Assembly (NCBI GenBank): GCA_905182545.1 | Contig: CAJJBY010000002.1 | Location: 124,001-188,000, forward strand | Reading direction: 5' to 3' | Source of the DNA: an uncultured Candidatus Puniceispirillum sp. | GTDB taxonomy: Bacteria > Pseudomonadota > Alphaproteobacteria > Puniceispirillales > Puniceispirillaceae | Length of the DNA: 64,000 nucleotides | In this document: positions 45,669 to 55,416 of the stretch, one piece after another | How positions within the stretch are numbered: position 1 is the first letter of the stretch | Layout: the number at the start of each line of letters is the position of its first letter | Position numbers and translations under genes: made by a program | Notes under the pieces: model-generated | The model's input: only the letters and a program-made list of their open reading frames with translations | Told to the model about the DNA's origin: nothing | Databases searched by the model: none

Positions 45669-47988
45669 ATGGTGCGTAAACCGGGTGACTCCCGCCCAGA
45701 TCATGCGCCGGAAAAACTGGCTTTGCCCGATGAGGCAACGGTTCTTGACTATATCAACAGCTGCGCTGTCCCGCCAAGCCTTCGCGATATCACCCGTGCC
45801 TTTAAAATTGGGCAAGATCAACGCGCCTCGATGCGCCGGATGCTGCGCGATATGGCCGAACGCGGCATTCTGGCCGGCGATCGCCGCGGCATTGCCGCCC
45901 CCGACACATTGCCTGAGGTCACAGTTCTTGAACTCACCGACTTTGACGATAATGGCGATGGCATGGCGCGTCAGGCCGGAAATGATGTTGAAAACCAGCC
46001 TGAAATTCGCGTCATCCTAAGCCGCCGTGCAGGACGTGCGCCCGCTGTTGGCCAGCAGGTGCTTGCCCGCCTTGCCCGTGTAGGTCCTGCCTTATATGAG
46101 GCGCGCATCATCCGCGTTCTTGATAGCCAGCAAAAGCGGCTTTTTGGCGTTGTTGTTCCTGCCGGAAAAGGGTTTCGTCTGCAACCTGCCGATCGCGGCA
46201 AACGTGACAGCCTTATTTTGACGGCAAATGATAAAATCACCCTCACGGCTGGCGATCTGGTCGAGGCTGAATTACTGCCCTCACGGGGCTATATTGGCAA
46301 AAATGCGCGGGTCATCACCAATCTTGGCAATGCCGGATCACCTGGTGCATTTAGCGCGCTTGCCCTTGCCGAATTTGGCATCAGACATCAATTTCCCGAT
46401 GCGGCAATCAGCGAGTCACAGGGCTTAAAGATACCGCCAGTAAAAGGCCGACGTGACCTTCGCGATCATCCGCTTGTGACGATTGACGGGGCTGATGCGC
46501 GTGATTTTGATGATGCGGTTTTTGCCGAACCAGCTGAAAATGGCGGTTGGCGTCTTCTTGTTGCCATTGCCGATGTATCGCATTACGTCCGCCCTGACAG
46601 CGCGCTTGATCAGGAAGCGCGCAAACGCGGCAATTCGGTCTATCTACCCGATCGTGTTGTACCAATGCTTCCCGAGGCGATCTCGAATGATCTTTGCTCG
46701 CTGCGGCCACATGAAGACCGCGCGGTGATGGTTGCCGAAATCCACATTGATAAAAATGGCAAACGCCTATCGCATCATATTGAACGCGCCTTGATCCGGT
46801 CACACGCCAGATTGACCTATGATCAGGTTCAGGCGGTTTTTGATGGGGTGATGGATGAGTCTGATTGCGATGTACCGCATGGCTGCCTTCACGCATTATT
46901 CGGTGCATGGCGGGCGCTTGATCAAGACCGGCAAGACCGCGAACCCTTGGCACTGAACCTGAAAGAACGCCGCGTTGTGATGGATGAAACCGGCAAAGCC
47001 ATTGCCATTTCCCAACGATCACAAACCGAATCGCAACGCTTGATTGAAGATTTCATGATTGCGGCGAATGTCGCGGCGGCCGATAGTTTGATTGCCAGTC
47101 ATCAACCATGCGTCTTTCGCGTTCATGACACGCCTGATCCGAAAAAAGCGGCCACGCTTACCAAGCTTGCCGAGTCTGTTGGCGGCAACTTTACCACCGG
47201 ACAGGTGCTTCGTCCCTATCATTTCAACCAGATTCTGGCGCTTGCTGAAAACACCCCCGATGCTTTAACGGTGAATGAGGCGGTGTTGCGTAGTCAGGCA
47301 AAAGCTGTCTATAGCATCGATAATATCGGGCATTTCGGGTTATCGCTTCGCAATTATGCACATTTCACCTCGCCAATCAGGCGTTATGCTGATCTGCTTG
47401 TCCATCGTGCGCTTGTCGATGCCGCTGCAGGCCGAAAAACCGGCCCAAAGGACGGCTTGAATGGCATGCCACTTGATCAGATTGCCGAAATTTGCACGCA
47501 TATTTCAGAAACCGAGGCCAATGCGGCCGCGGCGGAACGCCGAACCATTGACCGTTTTGCCGCTGCCCTGTTTGAAGCGCGGCTTGGCGCGGTGGTAGAT
47601 GGCGTAATTGTCGCCATTACCGGTTTTGGGGCTTTTATCCGGCTTGAAGATGGCGCCGCTGACGGATTATTGCCGCTGAACGGCTTTCCTGACGATTTTT
47701 ACGACTATGATGAAGCCACGCAATCGCTCGAAGGGCGGCATAATGGCTGGCGCTTTGTCATGGGACTGTCTTTGCGGGTTAAAGTGACTGAGGTCACGCC
47801 AGTATCGGGCGGCATTCTTTTGGAATGGGTTGAAGGCGGTCTGCAAAGCGAGAAATCTGCCCGTAAATCAGCAAAATACGCAAAAAAACATGGCGCCAAC
47901 ACATCGGGCCGCAGGTGCCAGAACAAAGTCGGCCAATGGCCGCAATGCGTCAGGGCATAGCAAAGGGTCGAAACGAAAAAGACGATGA
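45669..47988 (+). CDS. rnr: Ribonuclease R (probable frameshift near the C-terminus)
   Basis: A 3'-5' exoribonuclease of the RNase II/R family, about 772 residues as reconstructed. Cold-shock domains occupy the first 250 residues. The RNB catalytic centre starts ITIDGADARDFDDAVFAEP, with the four Asp residues near ARDFDDA. The S1 domain has ITGFGAFIRLEDGAADGLLPL. The raw frame stops at 47960 with an atypical tail, but one base less near 47908 gives SGAGARTKSANG and a basic GHSKGSKRKRR-stop at 47986-47988, a typical RNase R tail. The ATG follows the repaired topA stop with no gap, so the two genes are probably coupled. Confidence 0.92.
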
Positions 47989-48081
47989 TCTGCGCTTGAC
48001 ATTTGTTGCGATTTACCCCAATTTGCGCGCAGTTTTCCAAGAAGGGTCCAACCAAAAACCCCCAATTTAGGAGTATGTGTC

Positions 48082-48249
48082 ATGGCGAAGCCAGCGACCC
48101 TGCAAATTAAACTCGTAAGCACAGCTGACACTGGGTACTTTTATGTGACCAAAAAGAACCCACGCACCAAGCCTGAAAAGCTGGAGCTGAAGAAGTATGA
48201 CCCACGCGCTCGTAAGCATGTCATCTTCCGCGAATCAAAAATCAAATAG
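48082..48249 (+). CDS. rpmG: 50S ribosomal protein L33
   Basis: A 55-residue gene below the usual ORF cutoff. It begins [19 protein letters not shown] and continues with [20 protein letters not shown], then [16 protein letters not shown], the full proteobacterial L33 pattern. It lacks the four-Cys zinc motif, so it is the C-minus type. An AGGAGT lies 10 bases before the ATG. It lies 94 bp downstream of rnr and 28 bp before the ROK-like gene. Confidence 0.95.
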   Translation: MAKPATLQIKLVSTADTGYFYVTKKNPRTKPEKLELKKYDPRARKHVIFRESKIK

Positions 48250-48276
48250 CCTGACAATCGGGCCAAAAGGCCGGAT

Positions 48277-49179
48277 ATGTATTTAGGGCTATCTATTGAA
48301 AATAGCGTTATAAACGCCGCCATCCTAAACGATTGCGGTGATTTTGTTTGGCAAGACAGTCACAGCCTTGACCATGACAAAATTTCCAATTTGCTGGAAA
48401 TTTGCGGTGCCCTCGTTGCGAACGCGGCCAAAGCGCATCCCAATCTGTCCCAATCCATTGCGGTTAGCGCGCAAGGCGGCTTTATCGGCCAGCCAAGCCC
48501 GCCTGACGGCCTGAAATGTCTTGCTGGCACAGATTTAAAGGCAAATTTACAAGCCAGCCTCGGACGTGCTGTTGCCTTGGCAAGCCCCGGACAAGCCCTC
48601 GCCCTTTATGAAAGTCGTTTTGGCGCGGCAAAAGATAGCGCCGTTGCCTGCGCCCTTTATCTCGATAATCATGTTTTCGGCGGCGTGACTTTTGGTCAAA
48701 AACTATGGCGCGGCGCTAACCGCATTGTTGGCGCATGGGGTCATACCCCGCTTGCCTGGCCAGTGCCGCACGAACTTGATGGACGCGATTGCTGGTGTGG
48801 ACGCACCGGATGCCTTGATTGTTTTTTATCGCTTGGCGGACTGGAAACCGAATATCACAATATCACCCAGACACGCCTTGATATCAAAGCGATTGCGGCG
48901 GCAGCCGATGCCAACGATCTGGTCGCGTCAAGCGTTTTGCAGGTTCTAGATGACCGCATTGGCCGAACCACTGCGATGATCATCAATATGTTTGATCCTG
49001 ATGTGATTATTCTTGGCGGCCGTCTTGCCGGCCTTGATCGGCTTTACCAGAATGTGCCGCGCAAATGGCCTGGCTATCTCTTGGTTGAACGCAATGAAAC
49101 GAAATTGCAAAAAGCCAATCAAGATGTATTTACGCTGGCCAAGGGCGCAGCCTGTCTTGCCATCGACCCAGCCATTTAG
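48277..49179 (+). CDS. ROK-family protein with degenerate active-site motifs
   Basis: A 300-residue protein of the ROK (sugar kinase/repressor) fold. The zinc-binding element CWCGRTGCLD at residues 172-181 and the preceding GHTPL histidine are intact. The N-terminal ATP/phosphate loop, usually DxGGTK, reads SIENSV at 6-11. The catalytic NDAN is replaced by SPGQ-like residues around 103-106, and the second phosphate loop (GTGxGGG) reads LDNHVFGG near 129-136. No helix-turn-helix is present. It therefore looks like a ROK pseudokinase or a very divergent hexokinase. It is 28 bp downstream of rpmG and convergent with eipB. Confidence 0.82.
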   Translation: MYLGLSIENSVINAAILNDCGDFVWQDSHSLDHDKISNLLEICGALVANAAKAHPNLSQSIAVSAQGGFIGQPSPPDGLKCLAGTDLKANLQASLGRAVALASPGQALALYESRFGAAKDSAVACALYLDNHVFGGVTFGQKLWRGANRIVGAWGHTPLAWPVPHELDGRDCWCGRTGCLDCFLSLGGLETEYHNITQTRLDIKAIAAAADANDLVASSVLQVLDDRIGRTTAMIINMFDPDVIILGGRLAGLDRLYQNVPRKWPGYLLVERNETKLQKANQDVFTLAKGAACLAIDPAI

Positions 49180-49213
49180 CCATCACCGCATCAATGGCCA
49201 TCGCAATTGGCAA

Positions 49214-50041
49214 TTAGGGACAGGTTGGCGTTTCGACACTTTCCAGCTTTAGCAATTTGGCAATGATGGTAAAATCACCATAATCAATGATATACCGACG
49301 AATTACGCCATTTGGCTGCATTGAATATTGAATTTCATATTCAGGTGCGGCCGCTATCGCTGTGGGTTTGAAATAGGCAATCTGGACTGGCCAATAGCCA
49401 TCTTGGCCAAATTCACCCATCTGAATGGCCGCCTCTTCAACGCGCCACCCACCAATAACCGTATTGGTCGATAACAGCGCATCATCAGGCTTAGCACCGG
49501 TAAATACTGACGCAGCAAGCATGGTTTTGCCATTTTCGGCGCTATCAATAATCGCATTCAAATGCCGCATTGGAAAATAGGTATCGGCTGGCAAAGCCAC
49601 TGCCATCTCATCAGCCATTGAAAAATACGCATCGCCACCGCCAGATTTTATTTCGGCAAAGCCGCCAAAATCTTTTGCCGCTTCAAAGCTGCTATTTTCG
49701 CTGATCTCGAAACTATACATATCGCCTTTGTCGGATTCCCAGGACTCAAAGCGCGACAAAATCCGGTCACGGCTGCCTTCTTGGCCGCCAAATTCAATCA
49801 GATATTCTTCGTTAGAACGCCATCCATCGCAATCACGATCAAGCGTAAATGCCGATCGGCCACTAACGGCCTGCACATTGGAGTTCTGGTCAGCTACACC
49901 AAGCTGCATATCATAAAATGCGCGATGCGGCGTCACCGTTGCGGCAACAGCCTGACTGCTAAGGCCGACGGCCCCTACCAGCATGAATAGAGCTGTTGTG
50001 GCATTTTTAATCTTTTCAGATGGGTTTTGAATTTTTGTCAT
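49214..50041 (-). CDS. eipB: EipB-family periplasmic protein (DUF1849)
   Basis: A 275-residue secreted protein with a signal peptide (ALFMLVGAVGLSSQAVAA, cleavage near AVAA-TV) and the DUF1849 domain beginning VTPHRAFYDMQLG. Brucella EipB has a beta-spiral fold, a disulfide between a Cys in an early strand and one at the C-terminus, and supports cell-envelope integrity. Here the two cysteines are in DRDCDGW and the terminal TPTCP, both present. It is divergent from rnd and convergent with the ROK gene. Confidence 0.85.
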   Translation of the reverse strand: MTKIQNPSEKIKNATTALFMLVGAVGLSSQAVAATVTPHRAFYDMQLGVADQNSNVQAVSGRSAFTLDRDCDGWRSNEEYLIEFGGQEGSRDRILSRFESWESDKGDMYSFEISENSSFEAAKDFGGFAEIKSGGGDAYFSMADEMAVALPADTYFPMRHLNAIIDSAENGKTMLAASVFTGAKPDDALLSTNTVIGGWRVEEAAIQMGEFGQDGYWPVQIAYFKPTAIAAAPEYEIQYSMQPNGVIRRYIIDYGDFTIIAKLLKLESVETPTCP

Positions 50042-50139
50042 GACTTAGATTTAGGAGCGCTATTCGACGAAATCAATAGGTTTGCCTTTCAGAAGCGTGC
50101 TTTTTGCCGTATATCATCGAGGACTAAGCGAGGTAATTA

Positions 50140-51345
50140 ATGAAACGACATGCCAGCCAAGCGAGCAGCAATGACGCAAATGTGCCAAAGGCAGCACCGC
50201 CTATCGCCACAAATGACGAGCTGAACGCCATCTTAACACAATATCAAAATGCCGAATTTTTGGCGGTCGATACTGAATTTCTGCGCGAGCGCACCTATTA
50301 TCCTCAATTATGTCTGATCCAGATCAGCGATGGCGTTGATGCTGTTGCGATTGATCCGCTTGCCCCCAATCTTGACCTAAACCCGCTTTGGGATTTGATG
50401 CGCAATCAAAATATCACCAAAGTGTTTCACGCTGGCAATCAAGATATGGAAATCTTTTTGCATCTGATGGGCAGCCTGCCTGAGCCAATCTATGATACGC
50501 AGATTGCGGCGATGGTTTGCGGGCTTGGCGACCAGGTTGGCTATGACAAGCTGGTCAAGGCCATGCTTGATCATGATATTGATAAAACCTCACGCTTTAC
50601 CGATTGGTCAAAACGCCCATTGAGCAACCGTCAGATTGTCTATGCGCTTGATGATGTGATCTATCTTGCAAAATTATATCCCCTGATGCGCAGCAAGCTG
50701 GAGGCCGAAAACCGCAGCCATTGGCTTGATGAAGAATATGCCAAATCAAATGATCCGGCGACTTATGTCACCGCGCCCGATGCCGCATGGCAAAAGCTCA
50801 AAGTGCGGAATATGCGTCCGGCACCATTATTGCGGCTGATGCATCTGGCAGCATGGCGTGAAAGAGAAGCGCAAAGTCGCGATTTGCCAAGAAACAGGGT
50901 GATCCGTGACGAAACCTTGATCGATCTTGCTGGATCAAATCCTAAAGACCGGAATGATTTTGCCAATATCCGCAATTTTCCGGGTGGCAAAGATGGCAAG
51001 CTGGTTGCCCCAATTAGCAAGATTTTGGATATGGTTGCCGCCATGCCATCATCATCGCTTCCCGAGGCAGAAAAACGCGGCCCAGTAAAACGCCCACCTG
51101 CCGCGGTGATGGAGCTTCTTCGGGTGCTGCTAAAACATGTAACTGACAAGCATGATATTGCGCCAAGATTGATTGCTTCTGCGGATGAATTGGAATTGAT
51201 GGCAAGCGATGATGAAGCACCGATTCGCGCATTAAATGGATGGCGCCGTGAAATTTTTGGTGATCTGGCATTGCGCCTAAAACAGGGTGAAATTGCCCTT
51301 GCCGTCAAAAAGGGCCGCATTGTTCTAATCGAAAATAACGGCTAG
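50140..51345 (+). CDS. rnd: Ribonuclease D
   Basis: A 401-residue 3'-5' exoribonuclease for tRNA 3'-end trimming. DEDDy exonuclease residues: AVDTEFLRERTYYPQL (ExoI Asp/Glu), VFHAGNQDMEIF (ExoII Asp), and YALDDVIYL (ExoIII Tyr/Asp). HRDC domain follows near LHLAAWREREAQSRDLPRNRV, with the tail less conserved. It is divergent from eipB and convergent with hdaA. Confidence 0.94.
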   Translation: MKRHASQASSNDANVPKAAPPIATNDELNAILTQYQNAEFLAVDTEFLRERTYYPQLCLIQISDGVDAVAIDPLAPNLDLNPLWDLMRNQNITKVFHAGNQDMEIFLHLMGSLPEPIYDTQIAAMVCGLGDQVGYDKLVKAMLDHDIDKTSRFTDWSKRPLSNRQIVYALDDVIYLAKLYPLMRSKLEAENRSHWLDEEYAKSNDPATYVTAPDAAWQKLKVRNMRPAPLLRLMHLAAWREREAQSRDLPRNRVIRDETLIDLAGSNPKDRNDFANIRNFPGGKDGKLVAPISKILDMVAAMPSSSLPEAEKRGPVKRPPAAVMELLRVLLKHVTDKHDIAPRLIASADELELMASDDEAPIRALNGWRREIFGDLALRLKQGEIALAVKKGRIVLIENNG

Positions 51346-51368
51346 CCCGATATGGCCATGGCGCCTAG

Positions 51369-52031
51369 CTATGGCAATTCGTCAAACATGGCGCGCGCCA
51401 GCGACACCGATAATGGTTTGCGTTCGGCCATTGATCGGCGATCAAGCGCGCAGGCAATATTTTGAACGGCGCTGAATGACCGTTCCATGCGCCCCACAAG
51501 ATAAGTCAGCAGTGACGGCGATGCCAGCATTTGCCGATCGGCAAAATATTTATCCAACAGCGCATAAAGCAAATCATCATCAGGCAGATCAATACGCGCC
51601 ATATTCACCGCCCGCATGCGTGACCGCAAATCGGGCAATTGCCAATTCATTTGCCCAACTGGCGTTTGTGACAGCAAAAGCGACCCGCCCTGGTCAGCCG
51701 CACAGCGATTGAAGAAATGAAACAATGCTTCTTCATTCCATTTGTCGTTGGCATCAATATTGTCAAAAACATAAAAGGTAGGTTCAGGCGGTATTTGTCC
51801 TGCCTCCAACGTGACAAAGTGATGGCTACTACCGATAAGCGATTGCCAGATTGCCGCAAGATGCGATTTTCCCGCGCCTGATGGCCCAACAAGATTTAGC
51901 GCCCGACAACTGCCCCGCCAATCCGGCCATTGATCAATTGAGGCCACGGCCAAGGCATTGCAATCACTGACAATAAAATCAGCACGCCCAGCCACTTGGC
52001 GAAAGGGTAGTTCAAGCGGTAATTGTTTCAT
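51369..52031 (-). CDS. hdaA: DnaA-homologue HdaA, regulatory inactivation of DnaA
   Basis: A 220-residue AAA+ protein without a DNA-binding domain. It begins KQLPLELPFRQ, a clamp-binding-motif-like start; Walker A LVGPSGAGKSHLAA; Walker B YVFDNIDAND; then a sensor region in RSRMRAVNMARIDLP. In alphaproteobacteria HdaA with the beta clamp stimulates DnaA-ATP hydrolysis to limit initiation. It is downstream of the DUF2066 gene, 19 bp after its end, and divergent from purM at the other side, a conserved arrangement. Confidence 0.9.
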   Translation of the reverse strand: MKQLPLELPFRQVAGRADFIVSDCNALAVASIDQWPDWRGSCRALNLVGPSGAGKSHLAAIWQSLIGSSHHFVTLEAGQIPPEPTFYVFDNIDANDKWNEEALFHFFNRCAADQGGSLLLSQTPVGQMNWQLPDLRSRMRAVNMARIDLPDDDLLYALLDKYFADRQMLASPSLLTYLVGRMERSFSAVQNIACALDRRSMAERKPLSVSLARAMFDELP

Positions 52032-52049
52032 AACAATTGATCCATCGCC

Positions 52050-53195
52050 CTAGCTGTTTTTCGGCTTGGCTTTGATCAGCAGACGACCATCATCATCGAC
52101 AAGCTCTAACTTATGCGGGGCAAGCGCATTGCCCAAGGCTTCGCGCGATCCGACAAGCCGCAAAACAACCTGTCCGCCCTTTGTATCAAGCGACAAGATG
52201 TCATAGCTTTGAACCACCGCCACCTCATTCAAGACCGTTAGGCGCTTTGCCCAGTCCTTGATTGAAGACACCGGCATGAAAACCGTTAAATAATCGGCGA
52301 CAGCGCCATCAATCAGATTGGCCATATGCCAGCTTGAGTCCATCTTGGCGATGATTTTCCGGCGCATTTTGTCAAGACCGTCTTGATCCAGATTGGTCAC
52401 TATCATCTGATCGCCATAAAGAATATCGGTTAGCAATTGGCCGTTTTTATCAAATAGCCGTGCGGTGATCGTGATGACCGACTTTGAGCCCTCATAATCG
52501 AGTGCGGCCATTACCACCATTATCTGTTCGGCTTTGACAAGGCTGGCAGCAGCCGCCAATTTGGCCGGTTTGGCATCGGCCAGATCTTCACCGCGAAACT
52601 GGCGCTCATTGATCAAATTACGATCAAGCTGGCGCAATGATAACAAGCCGCTGTAAGACGCCACCGCATCCCACCAGCTCGCAAGCCATTTATTGTCACG
52701 ATACCATGCCCGCGCGCCATCCGGGCCTTTCCAAACAGGCACAACCAGAATGGGCGGGCTTTGCAGTTCTGACCATTGCAATCCAGCAGCGATCATTGCT
52801 TGACGCAGCCGCGACGCGTCAAAACAGAAATCCAGCGTCGCGATATAGCGTTTTTCTATATTATTTTCTTCAACAATATGGGTGAAATCGGAAAAATTAT
52901 CGAGATCATGCACCGCCATGAATTGCGCCTGACCTTCGGCGGTTGGCAGCAATCGATCCAGAACAATTGCAAAGGCCCGTTCTGCGGCATTGCGAATCCC
53001 CATATCGCGCGCTTTTGACGCATTTTCAGCGCGTTGGTCAATTTGAACGCCAGCAACACCAAATATCGGCTCATTACAGCGATCATTGGCCGCCAGAGCC
53101 GGTTCACTGATGGCAAGACCAAGCGTCAAAACCACCAGCAGTCTGGACTGGTGGCGAAATAGTGTGATTAAGTGAAAGATAAATGCTGCGCACAT
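52050..53195 (-). CDS. DUF2066-family exported protein
   Basis: A 381-residue protein with a signal peptide (LLVVLTLGLAISEPALAA) and the DUF2066 domain, recognised from its start GVAGVQIDQRAENASKARDMG and the following RAFAIVLDRLL. Function is unknown; homologues accompany hdaA and purM in alphaproteobacteria. The TTG at 53204 is an alternative start, but ATG at 53195 fits the signal peptide. It is probably co-transcribed with hdaA, and divergent from purM. Confidence 0.82.
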   Translation of the reverse strand: MCAAFIFHLITLFRHQSRLLVVLTLGLAISEPALAANDRCNEPIFGVAGVQIDQRAENASKARDMGIRNAAERAFAIVLDRLLPTAEGQAQFMAVHDLDNFSDFTHIVEENNIEKRYIATLDFCFDASRLRQAMIAAGLQWSELQSPPILVVPVWKGPDGARAWYRDNKWLASWWDAVASYSGLLSLRQLDRNLINERQFRGEDLADAKPAKLAAAASLVKAEQIMVVMAALDYEGSKSVITITARLFDKNGQLLTDILYGDQMIVTNLDQDGLDKMRRKIIAKMDSSWHMANLIDGAVADYLTVFMPVSSIKDWAKRLTVLNEVAVVQSYDILSLDTKGGQVVLRLVGSREALGNALAPHKLELVDDDGRLLIKAKPKNS

Positions 53196-53296
53196 GTCGT
53201 CCAATGCCTATTATGCGGGTTGTTTCTCTGCCAATTTTGAAACTGCCAAAACGAATTACTTAAAGTCTTATATCATTCCTAATCATCGAGGCCAGC

Positions 53297-54388
53297 ATGT
53301 CTAGAGGACAAAAACAACCTAAATCCCTGAAATATAGTGACGCTGGTGTGGATATTGATGAAGGCGATGCGCTGATTGGTGATATTGCCCCGCATGCCAA
53401 GCGCACAAAACGCGCTGGTGCCAGCACCGACCTTGGCGGGTTTGGCGGTCTGTTTGATACCAAGGCAGCCGGTTTCCATGACCCAATTTTGGTTGCAGCT
53501 ACCGATGGGGTTGGCACCAAATTGGAACTTGCCAAAACCACCGGATTACATCGCGGCGTTGGCATTGATCTTGTTGCCATGTGTGCAAATGATATTTTGG
53601 CTCAAGGCGCAAAGCCACTGTTTTTTCTTGATTATTTTGCAACGGGAAAATTAGAACGCGACATGGCTGTTGAAGTCATTGCTGGCATTGCCGATGGTTG
53701 TGTCGAGGCCGATTGCGCCCTGATTGGTGGTGAAACAGCAGAAATGCCGGGCATGTACCCAGCTGGCACTTATGATCTTGCCGGTTTTTGCATTGGCGCG
53801 GCTGAACGCGGCACATTATTGTCACCCGGCCAGCCAAAATCGGGGGATGTGGCGATTGGTCTTCGGTCATCAGGCGTTCATTCCAACGGCTTTTCACTGG
53901 TTCGCAAAATCATTGAGATATCAGGTGCCGCGCTTGATGCGCCAGCCCCCTTTGCCCCTGATCAAGGCAATCTTGGCGCACAATTGATGGCACCGACCCG
54001 CATTTATCAAAAGGCAGCGGCAACCGCGCTTGCAACGGGTGGTGTGAATGGCATTGTTCATGTTACTGGTGGCGGTCTTATCGAAAATCCGCCGCGCGTT
54101 TATGATGACACGCTGGCATTCACATTTGATTGCGCCGCCACACCTTTACCACCGATATTCGGCTGGCTTCGAGACCAAGGCTGGATGGAACTTTTTGAAC
54201 TGGCGCGCACATTCAATTGTGGCATCGGCCTGATCATCTATGTCGAGGCCAATAAGGCTGATGCTGTGCTTCAAGCCTTAAAAAATGGCCCTGAGCCTGA
54301 CGCCCTGATTATCGGCAAGCTTGTCAGCCGTGATGACGGTGATGCTGTCATTCTAGAAAATAGCGACCACTGGCTTGGGCAGGCATGA
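53297..54388 (+). CDS. purM: Phosphoribosylformylglycinamidine cyclo-ligase
   Basis: A 363-residue purine-pathway enzyme (AIR synthetase). Features include YSDAGVDIDEGDALIGDI, DGVGTKLELAKTTG, GETAEMPGMYPAGTYDLAGFCIGAAER and LRSSGVHSNGFSLVR. It is overlapped by purN at ATGA. It lies divergent from the DUF2066-hdaA pair. Confidence 0.97.
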   Translation: MSRGQKQPKSLKYSDAGVDIDEGDALIGDIAPHAKRTKRAGASTDLGGFGGLFDTKAAGFHDPILVAATDGVGTKLELAKTTGLHRGVGIDLVAMCANDILAQGAKPLFFLDYFATGKLERDMAVEVIAGIADGCVEADCALIGGETAEMPGMYPAGTYDLAGFCIGAAERGTLLSPGQPKSGDVAIGLRSSGVHSNGFSLVRKIIEISGAALDAPAPFAPDQGNLGAQLMAPTRIYQKAAATALATGGVNGIVHVTGGGLIENPPRVYDDTLAFTFDCAATPLPPIFGWLRDQGWMELFELARTFNCGIGLIIYVEANKADAVLQALKNGPEPDALIIGKLVSRDDGDAVILENSDHWLGQA

Positions 54389-55068
54389 TCCGGCTTGCCG
54401 TTCTCATTTCAGGGCGTGGCAGCAATACGCTGTGCCTTGCTGATGCCATTGAAAACGACAAAATTGATGCCACCATCGCCCTTGTGATCAGCAATAAGGA
54501 TTGTGACGGCATTGCCCTTGCCGCAGCGCGGGGGCTTGCAACCAAAGTGGTGAAACGAGGCGATTTTGACAATCGCCTTGCGCATGATGCAGCCATCGCA
54601 TCCGCCATTGAAGATTGCCATGCTGATTATGTGTTTCTGGCAGGCTATATGGCTATTTTAGGATCTGTTTTTGTAAATCAATTTGCCGGAAAGCTGATTA
54701 ATATCCACCCATCATTATTGCCCGCTTTCAAAGGGCTGGACACTCATCAACGTGCCATTGATGCTGGCGTTAAAACGCATGGCGTATCAATCCATCTGGT
54801 GAATGCCGCGCTTGATGACGGGCCGCTGATTTTGCAAGCGTCACTGGCGGTTGCAGAAACCGACACTGCCAAGATACTGGCTGGCCGCGTTCTTCAGCTT
54901 GAGCATCAAATTTATCCTTTTGTTTTGCTCAGTCTGGCCGCGCAGAATGTGACGTTGCTACCCGATGGGGTTATCTGGCATGTAACGACGCTCGCTGCAG
55001 CCCCAGCAGAGATGCAAAATGTTTTAGCGCCTTGTGTGATTTGGCCTGACGGTTCGTCGCATCGGTAA
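54385..55068 (+). CDS. purN: Phosphoribosylglycinamide formyltransferase
   Basis: A 227-residue enzyme transferring the formyl group of 10-formyl-THF to GAR. RLAVLISGRGSNTLCL; LAGYMAILGSVFV; the catalytic His/Asn in NIHPSLLPAFKGLDTH; and later the Asp. The C-terminal 30 residues beyond the core are unusual but short. It overlaps purM by 4 bp. Confidence 0.95.
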   Translation: MIRLAVLISGRGSNTLCLADAIENDKIDATIALVISNKDCDGIALAAARGLATKVVKRGDFDNRLAHDAAIASAIEDCHADYVFLAGYMAILGSVFVNQFAGKLINIHPSLLPAFKGLDTHQRAIDAGVKTHGVSIHLVNAALDDGPLILQASLAVAETDTAKILAGRVLQLEHQIYPFVLLSLAAQNVTLLPDGVIWHVTTLAAAPAEMQNVLAPCVIWPDGSSHR

Positions 55069-55130
55069 AATCGTCAAAATGTCCGGTTGATTTGCCCCGC
55101 TTATTCGGTCATAAAGCTAGGGAGATTTAA

Positions 55131-55177
55131 ATGACGGTATGGGGCGTTGCAGGTCAATCAGCCCATTAGCATACCGT
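55131..55177 (+). promoter_or_regulatory. Possible leader mini-ORF inside a stem-loop upstream of ctaH
   Basis: AGGGAG precedes an ATG at 55131 that starts a 12-codon ORF (MTVWGVAGQSAH, stop at 55167-55169). ACGGTATG at 55134-55141 pairs exactly with CATACCGT at 55170-55177, and inside it GGGC pairs with GCCC. Whether it is a leader peptide or a chance ORF in a structured leader is unclear. Confidence 0.35.
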
Positions 55178-55198
55178 TTTGGGGAAAAGACATTTATC

Positions 55199-55330
55199 AT
55201 GGATACAAAATCACTCGACAAGCAGGACAAGGCGCATCTGCAAATCTATCAAAATTTCATGTTTGCTGCGAAAATCAGCATCATTGTGATTATCGCAACG
55301 CTAGTGATTATGGCAGCAACGCTGATCTAG
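55199..55330 (+). CDS. ctaH: aa3-type cytochrome c oxidase subunit IV
   Basis: A 43-residue membrane peptide (MDTKSLDKQDKAHLQIYQNF and one membrane helix with IIVIIATLVIMAATLI). It matches the bacterial aa3 subunit IV family, which typically has a short charged N-terminus followed by a single helix. It probably sits at the periphery of cytochrome c oxidase. It starts 130 bp after purN and is followed by a Rho-independent terminator. Confidence 0.8.
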   Translation: MDTKSLDKQDKAHLQIYQNFMFAAKISIIVIIATLVIMAATLI

Positions 55331-55367
55331 CTTTGAATTTGCCCTATCGGCATCTATCCAGATCAAT

Positions 55368-55398
55368 AAAAAGGCGGGGCAAAACCCCGCCTTTTTTT
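55368..55398. terminator. Bidirectional Rho-independent terminator between ctaH and ndk
   Basis: AAAAAGGCGGGG-CAAAA-CCCCGCCTTTTTTT: a GC stem with A and T runs on both sides, placed between the convergent ctaH and ndk genes. Confidence 0.92.
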
Positions 55399-55416
55399 AT
55401 GATCATCAATGATGGT

